From JANQUM01 sp047630355 (lineage in GTDB: Bacteria > Bacteroidota > Bacteroidia > Cytophagales > Spirosomataceae): a stretch of DNA of 6,843 nt. The position numbers were made by a program, and so were the translations under genes. Numbering within the stretch: position 1 is the stretch's first letter; each line of letters starts with the position of its first letter. Of this stretch, positions 1 through 6,019 are shown in pieces. The DNA lies in contig JBLHXN010000162.1 in NCBI GenBank assembly GCA_047630355.1, positions 1 to 6,843 on the forward strand. Reading direction: 5' to 3'. The notes under the pieces are model-generated. The model was given only the letters and a program-made list of their open reading frames with translations. It did not search any database and was not told the DNA's origin.

Positions 1-830
1 TTGATCAGGTAGCCGAAGGGAAAGTGGGCTGGCGAACCATGATTGACGATTTTTACAAAGGACTTGCTCCGAGAATTAAGGAAGTAACGGAGTCGGAAGA
101 CGATAAGCGTTTCAACGCCACCGAACTCGGAACTGACCCTGAATCAGGCAAACCAGTTTTTGCCAAGCTTGGTAAATTCGGACCTTACGTGCAAGTTGGT
201 GAAGCAACCGACGAAGACAAGCCGACATTCGTGAGTTTACCGAAAGGAACATTACTCGAAAACGTCAGCTTCGATTACGCCATGGAATTGCTCGCAAAAC
301 CTAAACTTCCGCTCGAAGTTGGCATTTTTGAAGATCAGGCGGTTGTGGTTAATTCTGGTCGCTACGGTCCGTATGTTTTGCATAACGGCAAGTACTATAA
401 CATGGATAAAGACGGTGATCCTTACGATTACGATACGCTAGAGAAAGCGGTTGCGTTCATCGAACAGCAACGGCTCGAGGGTGTTGGGAAATTACCACGT
501 GATATGGAGGAATATGACGGCGAACCTGTGATGATCGGAAAGGGTCGCTACGGTCCGTACATCAAGCACGGTGCTAAATATTACAACCTCGATAAGAAAG
601 AAGACCCAATGGAAGTTACGATGCCGCAGGTTATTGAAATGATCAAGGCGGGTAAAGAAAAAGAGGCAAATAAGTACATTAAAGAGTTTGAGGAAGACGA
701 TTCTATCAAAGTATTGAACGGACGTTACGGTCCATATATCAAAGTGGGAAAACGTAACGTGAAGATTCCAAAGGACGTTGAGCCAAAAGAATTGACACTC
801 GAAATGTGTAAGGAGCTGGCGAGTAAATAA
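1..830 (+). CDS. topA: DNA topoisomerase I (type IA), C-terminal part; 5' end lies outside the window
   Basis: This is the last ~275 codons of the type IA topoisomerase that relaxes negative supercoils by single-strand passage. The frame is open from the window edge (first full codon at 3). The GTG at 24 is therefore internal and not a start. The opening residues (DQVAEGKVGW..MIDDFY) match the end of the TopA catalytic core, the usual 'IA.G...W...L..FY' stretch. The active-site tyrosine and Toprim domain lie upstream and are not visible. The rest is a series of four C-terminal repeats (Toprim_Crpt type) with cores GKFGPY at 171 and GRYGPY at 357, 543 and 720. Three are followed by a Lys/Tyr-rich strand and an acidic-then-helical segment. 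No zinc-ribbon cysteines occur (one Cys in total, near the C-terminus), consistent with the repeat-type TopA tail common in Bacteroidota. It ends in TAA, 8 bases before the next gene, suggesting co-transcription. Family identity is secure. Confidence 0.95.
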   Translation, partial: DQVAEGKVGWRTMIDDFYKGLAPRIKEVTESEDDKRFNATELGTDPESGKPVFAKLGKFGPYVQVGEATDEDKPTFVSLPKGTLLENVSFDYAMELLAKPKLPLEVGIFEDQAVVVNSGRYGPYVLHNGKYYNMDKDGDPYDYDTLEKAVAFIEQQRLEGVGKLPRDMEEYDGEPVMIGKGRYGPYIKHGAKYYNLDKKEDPMEVTMPQVIEMIKAGKEKEANKYIKEFEEDDSIKVLNGRYGPYIKVGKRNVKIPKDVEPKELTLEMCKELASK

Positions 831-838
831 TACATAAA

Positions 839-1222
839 ATGCTATCGACAGTTCATCACATAGCTATCATCTGTTCGGACTACGAAAAGTCGAAGACGTT
901 CTATGTTGAAACCCTCGGTTTAGAGATTGTTCGGGAAGTATACCGCGAAGAGCGTAAATCCTATAAGTTGGATTTAGCTCTTCGTGGTCATTATGTTATA
1001 GAACTCTTTTCTTTTCCCAATTCTCCGGCACGAGCTTCCAGACCGGAAGCTGTTGGATTGCGTCACTTGGCTTTTTCGGTAGACAATTTCGATATGACCG
1101 TAGATGACCTACAGGCTAAAGGAATTGTAACCGAACCGATTCGGATTGATGAGTTTACCGGCAAACGATTTACTTTCTTCGCCGATCCTGATGATCTTCC
1201 AATTGAATTGTACGGAAAATGA
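839..1222 (+). CDS. gloA2: YaeR/SMU1112c-type glyoxalase I-like metalloprotein (VOC superfamily)
   Basis: A 127-residue single-domain VOC (vicinal oxygen chelate) protein, complete and of normal length for the family. It has two beta-alpha-beta-beta-beta modules: HHIAIICSDY at the N-terminus, and LRHLAF at 74-79 opening the second module. The four expected metal ligands are in place: His7, Glu55 (VIELF), His76 and Glu123 (PIELYGK). The RPEA.GLRHLAF stretch before the second His and the FFADPDDLPIELY ending are typical of the YaeR/SMU1112c branch rather than of true glyoxalase I. The substrate of that branch is not established, so methylglyoxal-glutathione activity should not be assumed. The ATG at 839 sits in an AT-rich leader (TACATAAAATG) with no Shine-Dalgarno, 8 bases after topA. 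The stop (TGA, 1220-1222) overlaps the ATG of the sirtuin gene as ATGA, implying translational coupling. Fold and metal site are certain; the reaction is unknown. Confidence 0.9.
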   Translation: MLSTVHHIAIICSDYEKSKTFYVETLGLEIVREVYREERKSYKLDLALRGHYVIELFSFPNSPARASRPEAVGLRHLAFSVDNFDMTVDDLQAKGIVTEPIRIDEFTGKRFTFFADPDDLPIELYGK

Positions 1223-1914
1223 AAAAAGTTGTTGTACTAACCGGAGCAGGAATAAGTGCCGAAAGTGGGTTGAGAACTTTCCGCGATGCTGATGGACTCT
1301 GGGAAAACCACCGCGTGGAAAACGTAGCAACTCCCGAAGCTTGGCAACGAGATCCTGGATTAGTACTACGTTTTTACAACGAACGGAGAAAAGATGCCGC
1401 AGACGCACAACCCAATGCAGCACACCTTGCACTTACCAAATTAGAACACTATTTTGACGTTCAAATTATTACTCAGAACGTAGACAACCTCCATGAACGA
1501 GCCGGATCTTCCAACGTCCTACATTTACACGGAGAATTAAGCAAAGTCAGAAGCGTTTCTGATGAATCTTTAATAATCGACGTCGGAGACGCTGCAATTG
1601 AAATAGGAGATTTAGCAACCGACGGTCAACAACTTCGTCCGCATATTGTCTGGTTTGGTGAAATGGTTCCGATGATTGAGCCCGCCATCGAACTATCAAT
1701 GAAAGCAGATGTTTTTGTGGTAATCGGAACGTCAATGCAAGTTTATCCCGCCGCAAGTTTAATTCAATACGTTCCGCTAAATTCTCCTAAATATATCATT
1801 GACCCGAAAAAAATAGACGGAATTGAAAATAATTACGGAGATTTACGATTTATTCAACAAACTGCCACTCAAGGAGTGCCAGAGTTAATTAAGCAACTGC
1901 TTAAAAATAGTTGA
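1219..1914 (+). CDS. cobB: NAD-dependent protein deacylase, sirtuin (CobB/SIRT5-like), zinc-less
   Basis: A 231-residue class III-like sirtuin that removes acyl groups from lysine using NAD+, giving nicotinamide and O-acyl-ADP-ribose, in the cytoplasm. Visible motifs: GAGIS at 9-13 and TFRDADGLW at 20-28 (NAD binding), QNVDNLH at 86-92, catalytic His104 in LHLHGE, RPHIVWFGE at 140-148, and GTSMQVYPAA at 170-179. Tyr53 and Arg56 (FYNER) form the Y-x-x-R pair that in SIRT5 and E. coli CobB binds the carboxylate of succinyl- or malonyl-lysine. Desuccinylase/demalonylase capacity is therefore likely by family knowledge. The segment between His104 and RPHIV, which normally holds four zinc-binding cysteines, has none, and the whole protein has no cysteine. 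I believe such zinc-less forms are common in Bacteroidota. The start is fixed by the 4-base ATGA overlap with the preceding glyoxalase-like gene. Stop is TGA at 1912-1914. Identity is firm; the acyl preference is inferred. Confidence 0.93.
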   Translation: MKKVVVLTGAGISAESGLRTFRDADGLWENHRVENVATPEAWQRDPGLVLRFYNERRKDAADAQPNAAHLALTKLEHYFDVQIITQNVDNLHERAGSSNVLHLHGELSKVRSVSDESLIIDVGDAAIEIGDLATDGQQLRPHIVWFGEMVPMIEPAIELSMKADVFVVIGTSMQVYPAASLIQYVPLNSPKYIIDPKKIDGIENNYGDLRFIQQTATQGVPELIKQLLKNS

Positions 1915-1936
1915 CATTCTAATTTTACAGTTGATT

Positions 1937-3586
1937 ATGTTCGCCGAACGTCCGTTAATTTCAAAAATTATATTTCTCGTTTTTCTAACGATTTTTATCG
2001 GATTAGGACTCTACAAACTTACTTATTTTGGCCTTGAATATGACGAAGTTCTTTTCATAAATGCCGCCTTGGGTGATCTCGACGGAATTACTTTCGTTTA
2101 CCTAAAACTATTCGGAATACCAATCCTGACTTACTCCTACATAGGGGCGTTAAAATCGTGGATATTCGCACTTGTTTTTAAAATATTTGGGGTCTCGGTT
2201 TTAAGCATTCGTCTGCCAGTGTTAATCTTAGCCACGGCAAACTTAGTTTTAGTATACAAATTGGTAAGGCAAAACGTAAATCATCAGTTTGCTTTATTCT
2301 TCTTCGTTTTGCTGGCGGTTGACGTAACTTTTTTGACTTTACAACGCTTCGATAAAGGACCTTCGGCTATCGAAATGTGTGTAAAACTTCTCATTCTATT
2401 TATTGCCACAAATCCTAAAATAGACTGGAAAAGGAAAGGCTTGACCGTTTTAACTTTGATGCTTGTCGGAACTTTCAATAAGCTAAATTTTATATGGTTT
2501 AGTAACGCTGTTTTTGGTGTTTACTTTCTTCAAAACGGCTCGGTAATTCTGCAATTCTTCAGGAAAGAGTTGTCATTCAAAGAGCTGATTAGTAGTAGGT
2601 TATTTAAGTCGAGCGTTGCTTACCTGATGTTTTTAATCCTCTTTTTTGTTGCCTTGGCCCTTATATATGTGAAGCCAAGTAGTAACTTATCGCCGGGGTT
2701 TATAGTTAGCAGAAGCATTCAGTTTTTGCTTGACTTGAAATATACTTTAATGCACCGAAACGTGCTCCACGTATTTGGTTGGACTTATCAAAGTACGGTA
2801 TGGAATTACATCACTAATATTGTTTTATTTGGCGTAGTAGTAGTGAATTGTTGGCTCTACGTTTCAGGAAAAATTCGCTTTAAATCTGTTCATACTCAGG
2901 TAATACTTTTGGTGTCTCTTCTGGCGATTCAATACGTATTAACACCTGATGCTCAGAAGGTTTGGCATATATTCGTGCTATTCCCGATGGTCAGTTTTGT
3001 AATGCTGCATACCTTTTGGCTCTTAGCTGAAAAGGTGGAGAAAAAGCAGTTTGCGTTTTTATTAATCTTCTGCGTATTTTTTGTTGGAAATGTTTCGGCA
3101 ACATCACTTTTTTATCAAAAAATTAACCGAGGTGAATGCGTTACCGAGATTTTTATCCCCGAAGTAAAAGAAGTAGAAAATTACTTGAGCAATCAGCAAC
3201 CTACTAATGTTCTTACAACCGACTGGGGAATTCATACGCAAATGCAGGCCCTTTTTCACGATAAACATAGATTTATAGAGCCATTCCGGTTGTTTCGATA
3301 TCCGAAACTTTTTGCCGAATGGTGGGAGGTTGAAAAAGAAATTCTTGCGGCGGAGAAAAAGTTCGTAATTTTGCAGCCAATTGGAACAGACATACAGCAA
3401 CTTCCCTACTACAACTACAATGTGACTTTTGAAGAGAGTTGGACAGATGAGTTCATTATCTTTCTTGAGCAGAACGGCGTTGAGGTGACTAAGGAAACAG
3501 TTGTTAAAAATAAATGCGGTAACCAGCTTTTCGCTATTTACAAAGCAAAATTTAAAGATTCGGATACTTCAGAAAAAAGCAAATGA
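1937..3586 (+). CDS. Polytopic membrane protein, GT-C / family 39-like sugar transferase (putative)
   Basis: A 549-residue inner-membrane protein with about ten hydrophobic segments in the first ~395 residues, starting at 9-28, followed by a ~150-residue soluble C-terminal domain. Features recalling GT-C enzymes (ArnT, PMT, family 39): an acidic LEYDEV motif (Asp36-Glu37) just after the first helix, where these enzymes keep their catalytic acidic residue; RFDKGPSAIE at about 137-146 after a helix pair; and VWHIFVLFP before a late helix, like the H..l.P motif of the family. I infer that it takes a sugar from a polyprenyl-phosphate carrier on the periplasmic side. Support comes from the next gene, a polyprenyl-phosphate sugar synthase type GT2, which overlaps by 4 bases (ATGA, 3583). 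I prefer ATG at 1937 over the in-frame TTG at 1931; the choice changes only two residues. The gene is rich in TTT/TTA/ATT codons, partly because it is so hydrophobic. Membrane topology is clear; function is moderate, acceptor unknown. Confidence 0.72.
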   Translation: MFAERPLISKIIFLVFLTIFIGLGLYKLTYFGLEYDEVLFINAALGDLDGITFVYLKLFGIPILTYSYIGALKSWIFALVFKIFGVSVLSIRLPVLILATANLVLVYKLVRQNVNHQFALFFFVLLAVDVTFLTLQRFDKGPSAIEMCVKLLILFIATNPKIDWKRKGLTVLTLMLVGTFNKLNFIWFSNAVFGVYFLQNGSVILQFFRKELSFKELISSRLFKSSVAYLMFLILFFVALALIYVKPSSNLSPGFIVSRSIQFLLDLKYTLMHRNVLHVFGWTYQSTVWNYITNIVLFGVVVVNCWLYVSGKIRFKSVHTQVILLVSLLAIQYVLTPDAQKVWHIFVLFPMVSFVMLHTFWLLAEKVEKKQFAFLLIFCVFFVGNVSATSLFYQKINRGECVTEIFIPEVKEVENYLSNQQPTNVLTTDWGIHTQMQALFHDKHRFIEPFRLFRYPKLFAEWWEVEKEILAAEKKFVILQPIGTDIQQLPYYNYNVTFEESWTDEFIIFLEQNGVEVTKETVVKNKCGNQLFAIYKAKFKDSDTSEKSK

Positions 3587-4302
3587 CATTCACTAAGCTG
3601 TCGATTATTGTACCTGCCTATAATGAAGAAAGAACTATCGTTGAGGTGCTCAATAAACTCATTAAAGTCAAATTACTTAATGAGATTACAAAAGAAATTA
3701 TCGTAGTGAACGACTGTTCTCAAGATGGAACGCACGATGAAGTACAACGCTTCATAATTGAAAACCCAGCGGTAGAGGTTACTTACAAGAGGCATGAGGT
3801 CAACAAGGGCAAAGGAGCCGCCCTACATACGGGTATTGCCGTTGCTTCGGGAGATTATTTAATTGTACAAGACGCTGATTTAGAGTACGATCCCGAGGAG
3901 TTTAACTTGCTTATAAAACCCGTTGTTGACGGTTACGCTGATGTTGTTTACGGGTCGCGGTTTATGGGAGGACGCCCACACCGGGTCTTGTTTTTTTGGC
4001 ACACCATCGGAAATAAGTTTCTGACATTCCTGTCAAACATGTTTAATAATCTGAACCTGACAGACATGGAGACTTGTTACAAATTATTCAATGCGAAGAT
4101 GGTGCAGTCGTTGACCTTGCAGGAAAAACGCTTCGGTTTTGAGCCGGAAGTAACCGCCAAAATAGCACGAATCCCGAAGATTCGCATTTACGAAGTCGGG
4201 GTTTCTTATTACGGACGAACTTACGAAGAGGGAAAGAAAATAAACTGGAAAGATGGTTTCCGTGCGTTGTACTGCATTCTGCGTTATGGTTTATTTTCCT
4301 GA
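3583..4302 (+). CDS. Family 2 glycosyltransferase, dolichyl/undecaprenyl-phosphate sugar synthase type (DPM1-like)
   Basis: A 239-residue GT-A fold enzyme expected to move a sugar from a nucleotide donor to a polyprenyl phosphate on the cytoplasmic face. Motifs in order: LSIIVPAYNEE at 6-16 (nucleotide-binding strand), VVNDCSQDGT at 41-50, the metal/diphosphate-binding Asp-Ala-Asp at 97-99 within QDADLEYDP, VYGSRFMGG at 122-130, TDMETCYKLF at 160-169, and RFGFEPEVTAKIA at 183-195. This order and spacing is that of Dol-P-Man synthase-like proteins. There are no C-terminal membrane helices like those of ArnC/GtrB-type members, so it resembles the soluble DPM1 form and probably associates peripherally with the membrane. 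The ATG is embedded in the stop of the preceding membrane transferase gene (ATGA), so the two are translationally coupled and likely share a pathway. Sugar (mannose, glucose or other) and carrier cannot be read from the sequence. Confidence 0.88.
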   Translation: MTFTKLSIIVPAYNEERTIVEVLNKLIKVKLLNEITKEIIVVNDCSQDGTHDEVQRFIIENPAVEVTYKRHEVNKGKGAALHTGIAVASGDYLIVQDADLEYDPEEFNLLIKPVVDGYADVVYGSRFMGGRPHRVLFFWHTIGNKFLTFLSNMFNNLNLTDMETCYKLFNAKMVQSLTLQEKRFGFEPEVTAKIARIPKIRIYEVGVSYYGRTYEEGKKINWKDGFRALYCILRYGLFS

Positions 4303-4330
4303 TTGCCTTTATTTATTTAAGCATTATATC

Positions 4331-4338
4331 TACCTTTG
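4331..4338 (+). promoter_or_regulatory. Bacteroidota-type -7 promoter element for prs-rplY
   Basis: TACCTTTG matches the Bacteroidota sigma-factor -7 consensus TAnnTTTG exactly. It lies in the 60-base gap between the GT2 stop (4302) and the prs ATG (4363). The only TTG upstream is at 4303-4305, 25 bases away, slightly longer than the usual 17-23, so the -33 element is weak. Transcription would begin around 4344-4346, giving a leader of roughly 18 bases. This placement rules out the in-frame TTG at 4336, inside the promoter, as the prs start. Confidence 0.55.
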
Positions 4339-4354
4339 CCGAACTTTTCGGAAA
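4338..4354 (+). repeat. 17-bp exact repeat, copy A (prs promoter/leader)
   Basis: The 17 bases GCCGAACTTTTCGGAAA recur exactly at 5224-5240, near the 3' end of prs. The unit contains an inverted repeat (CCGAA, 3-base spacer, TTCGG; 4339-4351 in this copy). This copy starts on the last base of the TACCTTTG element and covers the predicted transcription start. Its role, if any, is unknown. It could be an operator-like site, a recombination trace of the prs 3' end, or chance. Confidence 0.5.
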
Positions 4355-4362
4355 CCTCAGTA

Positions 4363-5322
4363 ATGAACAACGAAGTTAAAATTTTTTCAGGCACTAAGTC
4401 ACGCTACCTAGCAAATCGTGTCGCCGATTTTTACGGTAAAGAACTCGGTAAGTCCAAAATTGTGAAATTTGCCGACTCCGAGATTTCGGTTAAATACGAA
4501 GAATCAGTGCGTGGGTGCGATGTTTTTATCGTACAAAGTACTTTCCCAAACGCAGATAATCTGATGGAGCTTTTACTCCTGATTGATGCCGCCAGACGAG
4601 CTTCAGCACATTATATTTGTGCTGTAATTCCGTATTATGGGTACGCTCGTCAGGACAGAAAGGACGAACCCAGAGTTGCGATTGGAGCGAAACTCGTTGC
4701 CAATATGCTAAAGGCGGCTGGTGCAGACCGGATAATGACATTAGACTTACACGCCGGACAGATTCAAGGATTTTTTGATATTCCGGTAGATCACTTAGAA
4801 GGTACTTCCGTTTTTGTACCATACTTGAAAACGTTGACTTTAGACAACCTGATTTTTGCTTCGCCTGATGTGGGAGGAGTGAAGCGGGTTCGTAAATTTG
4901 CCTCTTATTTCGACGCCGATATTGTTATTTGTGACAAGCATCGCTCCCGGGCAAATGAAGTGACATCTATGCAGCTTATCGGAAACGTGAAAGATGCTAA
5001 CGTCATTCTTGTTGATGATATGATTGATACGGGTGGAACGCTCTGCAAAGCGGCAGAAATCATTATGGAGAATGGAGCGAAGTCAGTTCGGGCAATTTGC
5101 ACGCACCCAATCATGTCGCACAACGCCCATGACAACATTACAAACTCTAAGTTAGAGGCACTTATTGTGAGTGATACAATTCCGTTAAAGCAACAAAACG
5201 ACAAAATAACGGTAGTCTCAATCGCCGAACTTTTCGGAAAAGCCATTGGCAGAATCCGAGATAACGGATCGATTAGCACGCTGTTCATTAATTACCAGCA
5301 TTCAATTACTTTTAACAAATAA
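4363..5322 (+). CDS. prs: Ribose-phosphate pyrophosphokinase (PRPP synthetase)
   Basis: A 319-residue cytoplasmic enzyme that makes PRPP from ribose 5-phosphate and ATP, feeding purine, pyrimidine, NAD, histidine and tryptophan synthesis. Visible motifs: FSGTKSRYLA at 7-16; YGYARQDRK at 92-100; DLHAGQIQGFF at 128-138 with the Mg-binding His130; the catalytic flexible loop CDKHRSRANE at 190-199, keeping Lys192 and Arg194; and the PRPP/ribose-phosphate loop VDDMIDTGGT at 217-226. The usual ATP-contacting F-[SA]-D-G-E motif reads FADSE (36-40), so Gly is replaced by Ser, while the Asp and Glu are kept. The protein ends about ten residues beyond the usual 'STLFI' terminus. ATG 4363 is chosen because the protein then begins like its relatives (NNEVKIFSG). 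The in-frame TTG at 4336 falls in the promoter. rplY follows after 10 bases, so the two form one unit, an arrangement well known in many bacteria. Identity is certain. Confidence 0.96.
   Translation: MNNEVKIFSGTKSRYLANRVADFYGKELGKSKIVKFADSEISVKYEESVRGCDVFIVQSTFPNADNLMELLLLIDAARRASAHYICAVIPYYGYARQDRKDEPRVAIGAKLVANMLKAAGADRIMTLDLHAGQIQGFFDIPVDHLEGTSVFVPYLKTLTLDNLIFASPDVGGVKRVRKFASYFDADIVICDKHRSRANEVTSMQLIGNVKDANVILVDDMIDTGGTLCKAAEIIMENGAKSVRAICTHPIMSHNAHDNITNSKLEALIVSDTIPLKQQNDKITVVSIAELFGKAIGRIRDNGSISTLFINYQHSITFNK
5224..5240 (+). repeat. 17-bp exact repeat, copy B (3' end of prs coding sequence)
   Basis: Identical to 4338-4354. Here it encodes Ala-Glu-Leu-Phe-Gly-Lys (residues 288-293) of prs, a conserved stretch of the enzyme, so this copy is constrained by protein function. 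The copy in the leader is not. Confidence 0.5.
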
Positions 5323-5332
5323 ATTTTTTACA

Positions 5333-5959
5333 ATGAAAACAACTGAGATTGTAGGGTATAAGAGAGCGAATCTCGGTCGTAAGGCAGCCCAAGACCTTCG
5401 CAACGAAGGAATGGTACCAGGAGTGCTTTATGGCGGAGAAGAGCAAATAGCTTTTTATGCTCCGGCATACCTATTTCGTCCATTAATTTTTACTTCTGAT
5501 GCTTACCGTGTCAAAGTGAATATTGAAGGAACAGTATACGATGCTATTTTGCAGGAAAAGCAATACCATCCCGTAAATGATACACTTATTCACGCTGATT
5601 TTTTTATCGTGAATGATGAGAAAGTTGTCAAGATAAAAGTTCCGATTCGTTTGAACGGAGTTTCTCGTGGACAAAGAAGTGGTGGTAAACTTCTTCATAA
5701 GTTACGCCAGTTAACTGTACGAGGACGTGTAATGGATATTCCTGAATACGTAGATGTTGATATTACTGACCTTCGTTTGGGTAAGTCTATCAAGGTTAAA
5801 TCGATTGAATTAGCCGACCTTGAAATCCTTGATTCTCTTGATAATCCAATTGCTTCGGTGAACGTACCACGTTCTGTAACAGAAGTGGATGACGATGAGC
5901 CAACTGAAGATGCAGAAGGAATTGAAGGAGAAGACGAAGCAGAAACTGCTGCTGAGTAA
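5333..5959 (+). CDS. rplY: Large ribosomal subunit protein bL25 (general stress protein Ctc type)
   Basis: A 208-residue two-domain L25 of the long Ctc/TL5 form, which binds 5S rRNA in the 50S central protuberance. The N-terminal beta-barrel domain (about 1-95) carries VPGVLYGG at 28-35 and QYHPVNDTLIHADF at 77-90. The C-terminal TL5-type domain (about 96-182) carries VPIRLNGVSRGQRSGG at 103-118 and DIPEYVDVDITDLRLGKSI at 135-153. The last ~25 residues are an acidic Glu/Asp/Ala-rich tail, common in Bacteroidota copies and presumably disordered. The start is ATG 5333, in an A/T-only leader after the prs stop (5322). The frame stays open back to 5246, but that extension would overlap prs and has no resemblance to L25. 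The gene is co-transcribed with prs and is followed by a strong terminator. Identity is certain. Confidence 0.96.
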   Translation: MKTTEIVGYKRANLGRKAAQDLRNEGMVPGVLYGGEEQIAFYAPAYLFRPLIFTSDAYRVKVNIEGTVYDAILQEKQYHPVNDTLIHADFFIVNDEKVVKIKVPIRLNGVSRGQRSGGKLLHKLRQLTVRGRVMDIPEYVDVDITDLRLGKSIKVKSIELADLEILDSLDNPIASVNVPRSVTEVDDDEPTEDAEGIEGEDEAETAAE

Positions 5960-5981
5960 TTTATAACTCTTGATTTTACTT

Positions 5982-6019
5982 AAAAAACCCGTTACGAATT
6001 TTCGTAACGGGTTTTTTTT
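5982..6019. terminator. Bidirectional intrinsic terminator between rplY and the DoxX gene
   Basis: A perfect inverted repeat has arms at 5982-5996 and 6003-6017. Each arm consists of a GC-containing core (CCCGTTACG / CGTAACGGG) extended by a run of A/T, with a 6-base AATTTT spacer. On the + strand the hairpin is followed by a T-run through 6019. On the - strand the A-run of the left arm becomes the T-run. The two genes converge here, so one structure can end both transcripts. The - strand stop codon (6018-6020) directly abuts the stem. Confidence 0.9.

Noticed and set aside
357..559. 17-bp identical DNA at 357-373 and 543-559 as a possible mobile or recombination repeat
   Set aside because: Both encode the GRYGPY core of successive TopA C-terminal repeats with the same codons, so protein-repeat origin explains it.
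1911..1916. TTGACA resembling a sigma-70 -35 box before the membrane transferase gene
   Set aside because: No TAnnTTTG or TATAAT partner at proper distance, it overlaps the sirtuin stop, and Bacteroidota do not use the classic -35 box. Read-through from the sirtuin gene is simpler.
1931..1936. TTG at 1931 as start of the membrane transferase
   Set aside because: ATG follows two codons later at 1937, in a normal position, and no ribosome-binding signal favours the TTG. The difference is only two residues.
1939..1949. Palindrome GTTCG-C-CGAAC across the start of the membrane transferase gene
   Set aside because: Five-base arms with a one-base centre are short enough to be chance, and the bases encode the N-terminus. 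No second copy of the full palindrome was seen.
5246..5332. N-terminal extension of L25 back to 5246
   Set aside because: It would overlap the prs coding end by 77 bases, has no resemblance to L25, and MKTTEIVGYKR from 5333 fits the family start.
1109..5698. Several open frames of 64-127 codons antisense to or out of frame with the + strand genes (for example 1109-1432, 4905-5288 and 5483-5698 on the - strand)
   Set aside because: They lie wholly or almost wholly inside well-identified genes, resemble no family I recognise, and have no separate start signals.
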